This document shows positions 27,359-35,468 of a stretch of 64,000 bases of DNA, piece by piece. The position numbers and the translations under genes are program-made. Position 1 is the first letter of the stretch. Every line of letters starts with the position of its first letter. The stretch is from Haloferax sp046557615. GTDB taxonomy: Archaea; Halobacteriota; Halobacteria; Halobacteriales; Haloferacaceae. The notes under the pieces were generated by a model. That model made no database searches. It was not told the origin of the DNA and saw only the letters and a list, made by a program, of their open reading frames with translations. The stretch spans positions 496,001 through 560,000 of the forward strand of contig NZ_JBKIII010000002.1 in NCBI RefSeq assembly GCF_046557615.1. The letters are read 5' to 3'.

Positions 27359-27407
27359 CGCGAGGAAAGACGAAAACGATGTCCCCGACTGCAACACCCA
27401 TCAAACC

Positions 27408-30059
27408 ATGACACGTAACAAGCAAATCCGCGCGGTACTTCTCGCTGCGCTGATGGTCTTCTCGGTATTCGCCGGGTCCATCGCGTTTACGGGAACTGCC
27501 GCTGCCGATGCGTCTAACGTTGATGGTACTGTCGACGGTAACGACGTACTCATCAACGCGACGCTCGCCGGCAACGAAACGAGCTATACTGCTTTCGTTG
27601 ACGTTAACGGCGACGGTCAATTCGACACAGGCGAACCGAATGCAACCAACAATTCACCCAGTGGAGCGACTCAGCTCAACGAGAGCGTTGACGTGAGTTC
27701 TCTTAGTGACGACACGTACACTGTTGCTGTTCAGACGAACGGCACCACTGTTGTCACTGGCAACTCTGTCAGCGTCTCCAACGGCGAAACTCCTGAACTC
27801 TACTCGGCTGTTCACTACGTGAACGATTCCGGCGTTCCGGTCATCGAACTTGCATTCAGTGAACAGGTCTCGAACATCAGTAACATCAACGTCTACCAAG
27901 ACGATAGTGACGCGACCTCGATCGTTCAGAACCGTAGCCAAACTGCCGACGGCCAGGTTGTCCTCGGTGTCAACGGCGTCTACACTGGCGACATCGTCGT
28001 TGAGGTTCCTGAATCGGTTCAGGACGGAAACGGCAACTCTGTCTCCGACGGCCTCGACAGCGATAACAACGCATCCGTGACGGTCGCAACGGTCACCGCA
28101 GACGGTGGCTCTGTTGACGCATACCAGGGCGAAGTCGTCGCCATCACGGATGGTACGATTGACGCGGATGTTAGCGTTGAGTCCGACGACAGTCAGGACG
28201 ACAGCGAAAACTTCCAGTTCTCCGGTTCCACCGGTCCTAACTCTGAAGTCTTCGTCTTCAACACCGAGAACCGCGAACTCGAAACGTACAACTACTCCGT
28301 TGGTAGCAGTACCACGGGACAGATTGACGTTCTCGACCTCGGTCTCGAACTTACGGTCGACGACCTGAACGTCACGACCGAAGAAACCATCGAAGGTACG
28401 GTCTCCGCCAACGCTGGCGGTGAAGCCATCGACGTCGCAATTGTCGACGAAGATGGTGACGAAGTCGCAAGCGACGACGATGCTGAACTCAACGGACAGG
28501 GTGAATACGAATTCTCCTTCGACGTTGCTGCTGAAGACATCGACGCTGGCGACTACACCGTCGAAGCCACCGCAGACAACTCCGGTGTCACGGTCACCTC
28601 CGACACGGTGACCGTCTCCGAAGCCGAAGACGGTAGCGCAGACTTCACCGAGAGCGTCGTCACCGACGAGCGTGGTGACGTCGTCGCCATCCCGGTGACT
28701 CTCTCGAACGCTGACACCGCAACCGTCACGATCGGTTCGGACAGTCAGGGCTACGAAGCAAACGTCACCGTCGAGGACGGTAACGACGACGGCGAAGTCG
28801 TCATCCTCTGGAACTCCGCAGAGTCCACCTCGATGAACGTCGACGACGTCTTCAGCGTCGAAGACAGCGACGATGACGTCCTCACCGGCGACGATGGCGT
28901 AACGAACGTCACCGAGCCAACGAGCGACCTCATCGACGCTGGCGACTACGACCTCGAAGTCCAGACCGGCGCCTCCGCGGGTGACGCTGAGAACGTCGCA
29001 ACCCTCGTCCTCGAGGATGGCGGCGTCCAGACCGTCCGCACGTGGACCGCTCCTGACGGAGAGAGCCTCAGCGACCTCGAAGAGGTCACTGAAGCACTCG
29101 AAACGGCCAACCTGACCGAAGACTCCGAAATCGCCTACGGCGACCAGGTTGTCATCCAGATCGAGGCATCGGGTCTCGAAGGTACGGTCGACCCAGAAGG
29201 TGACGAGACGGTGTCGAACTTCTTCGACAGCGACTCCTACCGCCTGACGGTCAACCAGAGCAACCCTGGCCCGAACCGCGACCCCAAGATCCTCAACCTG
29301 ACGAACGCAACCGTCGTCGCTGACGGCAGCAACGACACGTACTTCGTTGTCTTCAACTCGGAAGACGTCCCGGCAATCCGTGACGAGAACGACAACGGTG
29401 TCATCGACGGTAGCGAGACGGACAGCGTCTCGACCGCCGACGACGACCAGTACGACGTTGAGTTCGTGATGTTCGAGGACCCATCGACGGGTACCGCGCT
29501 CGTTGAGGACAACTCCTCGGCATCGACGTCCTACGAGAACGTCGAGGCTGAACACGACTTCGACAGTGACCCGATCAACGTCACCAACACGGCTGACGTG
29601 AGCATCTCGGGTACGTCGAACACGGCACCTGGTACGGAGATCACGCTCCGCGTGCGCTCCTCGGGTGACACCCAGCCTCGCTTCCTCAAGACGGCAACCG
29701 TCTTCGTGACCGAGAACGGTACGTTCTCCGGCACGTTCGACTTCAGCGAGCAGGCTGTCGACGACACGTTCACCGTGACCGCTGACGGCGGCGTCGCTGC
29801 TGACGTCGAAGCTGACGGTAACGTTGTCGAGTCTGTCGACACCTCCACCACGACGGAGGAGCCGACTGACACCACGACGACGACTGAGGAGCCAACCGAA
29901 ACGACGACGACTGAGGCAACCACGGAAGCCACGACTGAGGCAACCACGGAAGCCACGACTGGTGACGGCGAGACCTCGACCGGTACGCCCGGCTTCGGTG
30001 TCGCTGTTGCCCTCGTCGCACTCGTCGCTGCGGCACTCCTCGCGATCCGTCGCGACTAA
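27408..30059 (+). CDS. csg: S-layer glycoprotein
   Basis: An 883-residue surface glycoprotein that forms the cell wall lattice. It has a Sec signal peptide of about 34 residues (hydrophobic core then FTGTAAA, cleavage before DAS), an acidic beta-rich ectodomain with about 20 N-x-S/T sequons, a Thr/Glu-rich stalk (about 813-860, probably O-glycosylated), and a C-terminal PGFG motif (861-864) with a membrane helix and RRD tail. The last part is a PGF-CTERM signal, processed and lipid-anchored by archaeosortase A. It is longer than the 827-residue H. volcanii protein. The 5' half uses more GTT/GCT-type codons than the 3' half, hinting at a mosaic. Confidence 0.95.
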   Translation: MTRNKQIRAVLLAALMVFSVFAGSIAFTGTAAADASNVDGTVDGNDVLINATLAGNETSYTAFVDVNGDGQFDTGEPNATNNSPSGATQLNESVDVSSLSDDTYTVAVQTNGTTVVTGNSVSVSNGETPELYSAVHYVNDSGVPVIELAFSEQVSNISNINVYQDDSDATSIVQNRSQTADGQVVLGVNGVYTGDIVVEVPESVQDGNGNSVSDGLDSDNNASVTVATVTADGGSVDAYQGEVVAITDGTIDADVSVESDDSQDDSENFQFSGSTGPNSEVFVFNTENRELETYNYSVGSSTTGQIDVLDLGLELTVDDLNVTTEETIEGTVSANAGGEAIDVAIVDEDGDEVASDDDAELNGQGEYEFSFDVAAEDIDAGDYTVEATADNSGVTVTSDTVTVSEAEDGSADFTESVVTDERGDVVAIPVTLSNADTATVTIGSDSQGYEANVTVEDGNDDGEVVILWNSAESTSMNVDDVFSVEDSDDDVLTGDDGVTNVTEPTSDLIDAGDYDLEVQTGASAGDAENVATLVLEDGGVQTVRTWTAPDGESLSDLEEVTEALETANLTEDSEIAYGDQVVIQIEASGLEGTVDPEGDETVSNFFDSDSYRLTVNQSNPGPNRDPKILNLTNATVVADGSNDTYFVVFNSEDVPAIRDENDNGVIDGSETDSVSTADDDQYDVEFVMFEDPSTGTALVEDNSSASTSYENVEAEHDFDSDPINVTNTADVSISGTSNTAPGTEITLRVRSSGDTQPRFLKTATVFVTENGTFSGTFDFSEQAVDDTFTVTADGGVAADVEADGNVVESVDTSTTTEEPTDTTTTTEEPTETTTTEATTEATTEATTEATTGDGETSTGTPGFGVAVALVALVAAALLAIRRD

Positions 30060-30075
30060 CGACGATAGCTAACCA

Positions 30076-30096
30076 CCGGGATTTTCCCGGCTTTTT
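30076..30096 (+). terminator. Terminator of the S-layer gene
   Basis: CCGGGA-TTT-TCCCGG hairpin (30076-30090) followed by C and five T, 17 nt after the stop codon. A strong terminator is expected for a very highly expressed gene. Confidence 0.7.
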
Positions 30097-30214
30097 CATT
30101 TCTTTCGACGCTCGACTGGTGAGCGGCAGCGCTGTTTTTCGCACACTAGTTGGCCCAGATGTCGCCTGCTGAAGAGCAGGAGGATTCAACACGATTACAG
30201 ACGAAATAGTAGGT

Positions 30215-31588
30215 ATGACGGATAGAACAGGTGAGGAGACAGTCGGACCCTCACGACGGTCTGTTCTCGCTGGGATTGGGTCTGTCGCACTGGTGGGGCT
30301 TGCAGGCTGTACTGGCGGTGGGGGCTCACAGATTCAAGATACCGACGGCGATGGCGTCATCGACTCGAAGGATTACGCACCCCGAGATTCGTCGGTCTCA
30401 CGCCGTTCAGACCTCGAAACGACGACGAGGGCGGCAAAGACGACGACCGCAACGACGACTGCACCGACCACGACGACGGCGACTGCAACGCCAACATCGA
30501 CACCCGAGCAGACCACGGCACCGACGACAGTTTCTTCCGAAGACGTTCAAGGGTTGACCGCACGAAATTCGGACGTCTTCGAGCGGCAAAATCACATCTC
30601 GGCGTACTCACAGCATTCGGTTACCGTGCAACTGTGGGCCGAAAGCGTCGAAGGGTACACCTCGTCGGGAACGGACCTATACGTCTCGTTAGTCGAGTTC
30701 CCCCGTTCTGGCTCGTTTGCGTCTGGGCGGACACGTGTCGAGATGGGAAACGACGTTTCGAAGTCGATAACCGTCGATATCGACTTCCCAGAGGATGCAA
30801 GAGACCGAACCCTCCACTACATCGCGCTTCTCGTCCCAGAAGGCGAATCAGTCGATAGCCTCAGTTCGAGCGACGTTCAGCACGTCGGCGAGAGCGACCC
30901 GTTCACGCTTGGGTCAGGCGACACCGAAATTTCGCGGGTGACACCGGACGAATTGTCGGGCTTGGGAACCGAGGAAACCGACGAGTACACGCGAACCAGC
31001 GCCGAGGGAATCTTCGACTTCACGATTTATGGCCGTACAGAAGGGCAAAACTGGGAAGCGTCCTACTACATCTTCAAGAGTGCTTACGCGCAGGCGTGGA
31101 GACGAGACCACGGACGGAGTCGCCCAGAGTTCGTCCAGTACGAGATGCAGAACGGCTTCGCCGCAGAGTTCGCAGACCTATTGGACGGCATCGCGGAGGA
31201 TATCGGCTTCACAGAAAAACGGATGAAAATCGAGTTCGTCATCGACTTCGTCCAGCGCCTCCCCTACGTTCCCGATAGCGTCTCCACAGGCTACGACGAC
31301 TTTACGAAGTTCAGCATCGAGACGTTGGTCGAACTCGGTGGCGACTGCGAAGACACGAGTATCATGCTCGCCGGAATCCTCCAGAGCGAACCGTTCGGCT
31401 ACGACATGGTGTTGATTCAGCCGCCGGGACACATGGCCGTCGGCATCTACGGGTCGGACCTCCCGGGCTACTACTGGACCCACGAGGACCGCAAATACTA
31501 CTACATCGAGACGACCGGCGAAGGCTGGGGAATCGGTGACTTACCGAACGAATATCGAGATTCGTCGGCCTACGTGATTCAGGTGTGA
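30215..31588 (+). CDS. Tat-exported lipoprotein with transglutaminase-like domain
   Basis: A 457-residue surface protein. The N-terminus has the Tat motif SRRSVLAG and lipobox LAGC. Next come one calcium-binding DTDGDGVIDSKD repeat, a Thr-rich linker (about 65-110) that resembles the S-layer stalk, a beta-rich middle domain, and a C-terminal papain-like transglutaminase fold with a probable triad: Cys378 in GGDCEDTS, His406 in PGHMAV and Glu432 in YIET. Such domains act as peptidases or crosslinking enzymes. It lies just downstream of csg but after its terminator, so it has its own promoter. Target unknown. Confidence 0.78.
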   Translation: MTDRTGEETVGPSRRSVLAGIGSVALVGLAGCTGGGGSQIQDTDGDGVIDSKDYAPRDSSVSRRSDLETTTRAAKTTTATTTAPTTTTATATPTSTPEQTTAPTTVSSEDVQGLTARNSDVFERQNHISAYSQHSVTVQLWAESVEGYTSSGTDLYVSLVEFPRSGSFASGRTRVEMGNDVSKSITVDIDFPEDARDRTLHYIALLVPEGESVDSLSSSDVQHVGESDPFTLGSGDTEISRVTPDELSGLGTEETDEYTRTSAEGIFDFTIYGRTEGQNWEASYYIFKSAYAQAWRRDHGRSRPEFVQYEMQNGFAAEFADLLDGIAEDIGFTEKRMKIEFVIDFVQRLPYVPDSVSTGYDDFTKFSIETLVELGGDCEDTSIMLAGILQSEPFGYDMVLIQPPGHMAVGIYGSDLPGYYWTHEDRKYYYIETTGEGWGIGDLPNEYRDSSAYVIQV

Positions 31589-31709
31589 TTGACTTAGGGA
31601 TGTGAAGAATCTTTGGCGGAAGCCAAGGCATAGTTTGATTTTCGAGTAGTAGAGAATCGGACCAATTTCGTGACGGGTTGTGTGACAATATAGATTCAGA
31701 GACACATTC

Positions 31710-31717
31710 AAATATAA
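31710..31717 (+). promoter_or_regulatory. TATA element of the McrB-like/nuclease operon
   Basis: AAATATAA centred about 23 nt before the ATG at 31736, giving a leaderless mRNA. The whole spacer 31589-31735 is AT-rich and otherwise empty. Confidence 0.5.
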
Positions 31718-31735
31718 GTAAACAAACCAGTTTGC

Positions 31736-33799
31736 ATGCCCTCTCAAACGGTGAAAGATTGGCTTGCTTATTTTGAGAAAATAGCCGACTCAATTGGTGT
31801 GTATGTCGAAATCAACTCGACTGAGATATTCCATTTCACTTACGACGGCGATCCGCCAGTAATTGCAAAAGTTCACCACTCCGTGTACCCGCGAAAAGAG
31901 AACCACATCTGGGTACGGTTCGACCAGGAGCAGTCCAGAGTTGACCAAGATACAGGAGAACGCGTATTCGCAATCCAATTAGATGTAAATTCAAAGGACG
32001 AATTCAATCTCAGTACCGACCATTTTATTGTTGTCACCGAGGACTTGATTCGAACTGAACTAACACCAAACGGTGATGTACACATAGATACAGATAAACC
32101 AGGACAATATGACGCACCTTTCAACGGATTTGTTGATAATTGGAACGCACTTTTTGAGTATATTACTGGTGAACAGTACGAGTTCAATGTAAGTGACATT
32201 CTCGATGACGTAGATGGAAATATAGAGAGTACCACAGAGCCTGCACCATACTACTGGGTAACTCATAATTTCGAAGAGTTCGATAAGGGATTCCTCTCGG
32301 CACCCAATGACTCTCAGCCGTCGCACGACCTTGCAAAGCTACAGGAGGGTGATATCGTATTCAATTACATCGATGGGGCAGTTCGTGGATTCTCTGTTGT
32401 CTCGAAGTCAGCCTATATTGTCGACGAAGGAACCTCACTAAACGTCGATATCGATGTCTATCCGTTCGATGAACCGCTGGAAATGGCAGACATCTTTAAA
32501 TCGCTGTACCGCCCCGAAGTCAGACTTGACAAGTACTACCCGTTCAATAAGTCCGGAATCAACCCACGGTACCTGTTTAACATGTCTCAGGCCGGTGGAG
32601 ATTATATACTTCATCAGAGCGGCGCAGTCCGGGAGTACTATGAGCTACTCGAAAACCACGTCGAACCAGTCCTTGGCGCGTTCCTCAAGCAACCATCGTT
32701 TGACATAGAGTTCCCCGAAGAACTCTATTATCCTGGGGGTGATGAGGCACGTCTCAGAAGAGAGATTCAAGCAGCATTGAATGCAGGGAAACATTTGATT
32801 TTGACTGGGCCACCGGGGACTGGAAAAAGTAAGATTGCTTCGTCCATCGCTGAACAAAGCTCTGAACAGTCAGATCTCATTGGAGATCACATCTTCACCA
32901 CTGCGACTGACTCGTGGACGACTTTTGACACCATTGGTGGGTACGTTCCAAGCCGAGAGAATACTGCTAACGCATTGGAGTTCGACCCACGGCTCTTCTT
33001 GTCGTGTTTCCGCGACCCAACTAACGATACTATCCGAAACCGGTGGCTGGTAATCGATGAGATGAACCGGGCGAACATCGACAATGCATTTGGCCAACTA
33101 TTCTCGGTTCTCGCAGGAGACTCAGTACAACTCCCATTTGAACGAGACGAACCAGTTCAAATAGAGTGGGTGGACAGCAATAGCTCTGGTGAGCAGATTG
33201 CGTCAATAGTTCAGTCTAGAGATCGCTACCCTGTAACACCATCTTGGCGACTACTCGCCACGATGAATACCAAAGATAAGTCCAGTTTATACGACCTGTC
33301 GTTTGCTTTCATGCGCCGCTTTGCGTTTGTACATGTTCCAGTACCGGAATTGTACGACGGAGAAGTTGTTGATGTGACTCTATTAGATCCCTCCGGAATG
33401 ACAAATTATTCCAAGAAATGGCTCGCTGAAGATGCGACAGAGGAAATGAGGGATGCATTTGAGACCTACCACGAGCAAGTATCCGTGCTCTGGGCAGTGG
33501 TGAATAATCACCGCGAGCTTGGTCCAGCGATTATTTTCGATATTTTCCAACACCTTGCTGCCTACCAAGGTGGCGACCGGGACTCTCCTCTCACGTCTGC
33601 TATTACGACATACGTGTTCCCGCAGTTGGAGGGCCTGAGGCAGGCTAAGCAACGTGAGCTACTGAAAGAACTAGTGAAACCACACCCAATCGAGAGTGAT
33701 GGTGAGCAAACTACTGTCTCACTGGATATTGACCGAACTGTACTTGAACGGCAAGCGAGTGACCGATTCAATATCCAAAATCTGGATTTAACTGACTAA
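31736..33799 (+). CDS. EVE domain-McrB-like AAA+ GTPase, defence subunit
   Basis: A 687-residue protein. Residues 1-150 are an unrecognised domain. Residues about 171-320 look like an EVE/PUA-like domain (PYYWVTHN opening, LQEGDIVFNYIDGA core), a fold that reads modified bases. The AAA+ part has Walker A GPPGTGKS (358-365), Walker B VIDEMNR (439-445) and MNTKD (510-514), matching the NTxD motif that gives McrB its GTP specificity; MRRF may carry an Arg finger. Base composition is clearly more AT-rich than neighbours, a sign of transfer. The nuclease gene follows after 3 nt. Probable modification-dependent restriction motor. Confidence 0.85.
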   Translation: MPSQTVKDWLAYFEKIADSIGVYVEINSTEIFHFTYDGDPPVIAKVHHSVYPRKENHIWVRFDQEQSRVDQDTGERVFAIQLDVNSKDEFNLSTDHFIVVTEDLIRTELTPNGDVHIDTDKPGQYDAPFNGFVDNWNALFEYITGEQYEFNVSDILDDVDGNIESTTEPAPYYWVTHNFEEFDKGFLSAPNDSQPSHDLAKLQEGDIVFNYIDGAVRGFSVVSKSAYIVDEGTSLNVDIDVYPFDEPLEMADIFKSLYRPEVRLDKYYPFNKSGINPRYLFNMSQAGGDYILHQSGAVREYYELLENHVEPVLGAFLKQPSFDIEFPEELYYPGGDEARLRREIQAALNAGKHLILTGPPGTGKSKIASSIAEQSSEQSDLIGDHIFTTATDSWTTFDTIGGYVPSRENTANALEFDPRLFLSCFRDPTNDTIRNRWLVIDEMNRANIDNAFGQLFSVLAGDSVQLPFERDEPVQIEWVDSNSSGEQIASIVQSRDRYPVTPSWRLLATMNTKDKSSLYDLSFAFMRRFAFVHVPVPELYDGEVVDVTLLDPSGMTNYSKKWLAEDATEEMRDAFETYHEQVSVLWAVVNNHRELGPAIIFDIFQHLAAYQGGDRDSPLTSAITTYVFPQLEGLRQAKQRELLKELVKPHPIESDGEQTTVSLDIDRTVLERQASDRFNIQNLDLTD

Positions 33800-33802
33800 C
33801 GC

Positions 33803-35107
33803 ATGGCCTTAAAAACACCCCGTGCAGATTTGGAGTCTTCAGTAGCCAATGAGTTATTAGCATATCTTGGTAATGGAGAAATTAACGCGGTCCAACTTGC
33901 AGAGACACATACGCCACAGTTTGAAAGTTTGGATACTGTCACCGAGTTAAAGACGCTGCATTTTGTGTTGTCCGAAAGAGTCCAAAATTTCGTGTCTGTA
34001 CTTCCAGAACGTCTCCGGCGTATTTCTACAACAACTCGAAGCCAAACGGTGCAGACGCAGGGTGAGGTGCGGGGTCAGATTGACTGGAAGCAAACCCTTG
34101 AATCACGTGCCGCCCGCGGTTACGATGACCCCACCTTATTCACCATTAATACGCCTGCAGTAGAGTCCAACACTCCTGAAAACCGTGTTCTCAAATGCGT
34201 ACTCTCTGTACTCGCTGATGGAATTAAACTCCTCAAAGAGGTTGACCAACCGTGGTGGAAAGGATGGGACGACCCGAGTCCAGAGTGGGTCATCCGACAG
34301 CTAGAAGAGAATGTGTACCTGAGCAGACTTCCTTCAGTTAGCGAGATCACTCTTTCAGCTCGGGACCTCAACGCAGCAAGGTGCTCTCGGCACGAGTTCT
34401 ACGTTGATTGCTACGAATTACATCGACTATTTGATGATTTCGTGAATGACCGATATGAGAACACAGATGTGCAAAAACTGTTTGTCGAGACGCTCGTAAC
34501 CCCGGCTTCAGATGCTAAACTGTTCGAACTATACTGTGTTATTCAGTACTTGAGACGGTTTGATACGGTTCAGGGGTACAAAATTCAACGAATTCAACCC
34601 GGTATGGGTGCATTTGCGACCTTCGAAGCAACCAATGGACGGGTAGAAGTCTATTACGACCGGACAGGTCCGCTCTCCTTTTCAGAACAGTTCCCAGATA
34701 GCGATTCTTTGAGACAGCGTGGAACTCCTGAACCACTCCAGCGTATGGTCTTGGCTTATGAGGAATATCAGGGGGTAGTTAGTGAATTTCTGGACAAGTC
34801 GTCGAATAGTGGACTCTACTCGGGAAGACCAGATTTGCTCGCGATTGTGTATGGGCCAAACGATTGTATTGAGAAGATAACCATTGGTGAAGTCAAATAT
34901 ACAAGGTCGAAACAAACATTTGCACGCGGGCTTCGTGAACTATGCGAGTATCTCTACTTCCTTCAACACAACGCAGAGTTTCTGTATGGTTCTAATGAGG
35001 TCAATGTTCCAGAGATACGCGGAATCATATTTTCTGACGGGGTCAGTACTGAAGTGGGAGAGTTCGACTCAATCAAACACTTAACCACTTCGATGCTTGC
35101 TGATTGA
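33803..35107 (+). CDS. McrC/DUF2357-like PD-(D/E)xK nuclease
   Basis: A 434-residue protein, partner of the EVE-McrB-like GTPase. The C-terminal part has a PD-(D/E)xK nuclease core: Asp344 in SGRPDLLAIV, then Glu363 and Lys365 in IGEVKYT, followed by a helix (RGLRELCEYLYFLQ). Residues 1-330 are mostly helical with a long basic middle and resemble the DUF2357/McrC-type N-terminal region that docks on the motor. It begins 3 nt after the McrB-like stop codon. AT-rich like its partner. Ends 85 nt from the 3' end of tRNA-Met. Likely the DNA-cutting subunit. Confidence 0.8.
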   Translation: MALKTPRADLESSVANELLAYLGNGEINAVQLAETHTPQFESLDTVTELKTLHFVLSERVQNFVSVLPERLRRISTTTRSQTVQTQGEVRGQIDWKQTLESRAARGYDDPTLFTINTPAVESNTPENRVLKCVLSVLADGIKLLKEVDQPWWKGWDDPSPEWVIRQLEENVYLSRLPSVSEITLSARDLNAARCSRHEFYVDCYELHRLFDDFVNDRYENTDVQKLFVETLVTPASDAKLFELYCVIQYLRRFDTVQGYKIQRIQPGMGAFATFEATNGRVEVYYDRTGPLSFSEQFPDSDSLRQRGTPEPLQRMVLAYEEYQGVVSEFLDKSSNSGLYSGRPDLLAIVYGPNDCIEKITIGEVKYTRSKQTFARGLRELCEYLYFLQHNAEFLYGSNEVNVPEIRGIIFSDGVSTEVGEFDSIKHLTTSMLAD

Positions 35108-35191
35108 GCAGACTGTGTCGATTTCAGCACAGAAGTAGTAGACTGTAACGCAACTAGATATCTGGCTAATGTCGTTGTAAAATCAAAGTAA

Positions 35192-35340
35192 TGCCCGGGG
35201 TGGGCTCCGAACCCACGATCTCCGCATGTCCCAGGTGCGAAGCCGGCATGACTTCGCGAGGGGCGGAGGCTTCCAAGGCGTTCCGCACCGATTGTGAAAC
35301 CCTATGAGTGCGGCGCTATGTCCAGCTAAGCCACCCGGGC
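35192..35340 (-). tRNA. Elongator tRNA-Met (CAT), intron-containing
   Basis: Read on the minus strand: acceptor GCCCGGG/CCCGGGC with discriminator A, anticodon stem CCGCA/TGCGG, loop CTCATAA with anticodon CAT, T arm GTGGG-TTCGGAG-CCCAC. Exon 1 is 35340-35303 (38 nt) and exon 2 is 35227-35192 (36 nt), so the mature tRNA is 74 nt. CCA is not encoded. The intron is described separately. The gene for the EVE-McrB-like/nuclease pair ends just beyond its 3' end. Confidence 0.95.
35228..35302 (-). other. 75-nt intron of tRNA-Met
   Basis: Inserted after the base 3' of the anticodon (position 37/38), the usual archaeal site, and removed by the tRNA splicing endonuclease at a bulge-helix-bulge. An internal GCGAAG/CTTCGC stem is visible. 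No C/D guide boxes are seen, unlike the haloarchaeal tRNA-Trp intron. The length equals that known for the H. volcanii tRNA-Met intron. Confidence 0.85.
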
Positions 35341-35365
35341 TCAACTTGGCGTTGTGCGGTGGTAG

Positions 35366-35373
35366 TATTTAAC
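35366..35373 (-). promoter_or_regulatory. TATA element of tRNA-Met
   Basis: Minus strand GTTAAATA (plus TATTTAAC), about 28 nt upstream of the first tRNA base at 35340. Confidence 0.55.
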
Positions 35374-35438
35374 CTTCTCATCTTGTCTGAGTTCGGGCCG
35401 CGTCACCACAGTGCTCGATTGGATGAATCACCCACGGA

Positions 35439-35444
35439 TTTATG
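35439..35444 (+). promoter_or_regulatory. TATA element of the PH-like protein gene
   Basis: TTTATG centred about 27 nt before the ATG at 35469, supporting a leaderless start there and not at the GTG 12 nt upstream. Confidence 0.45.
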
Positions 35445-35468
35445 CCCTAACACTGGGTGGTCCCACGC

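Larger units (their letters stand above)
26649..27407. other. Long divergent regulatory region between pilin operon and S-layer gene
   Basis: About 760 nt with no convincing gene; the open frames inside have no family resemblance and atypical codon use. It contains an AT-rich block (26770-26860), three dyad elements (listed separately), and candidate promoters for the minus-strand pilin operon and the plus-strand S-layer gene. Confidence 0.6.

Noticed and set aside
27654..29555. Long open frame (about 630 codons) on the minus strand opposite the S-layer gene
   Set aside because: A GC-rich shadow of csg: Val/Asp/Arg-dominated, no domain or signal, and fully inside a gene whose own frame has every family feature.
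31589..35191. Integrated mobile element with integrase or att repeat at tRNA-Met
   Set aside because: The AT-rich pair looks transferred, but no integrase gene or second copy of the tRNA 3' end could be seen.
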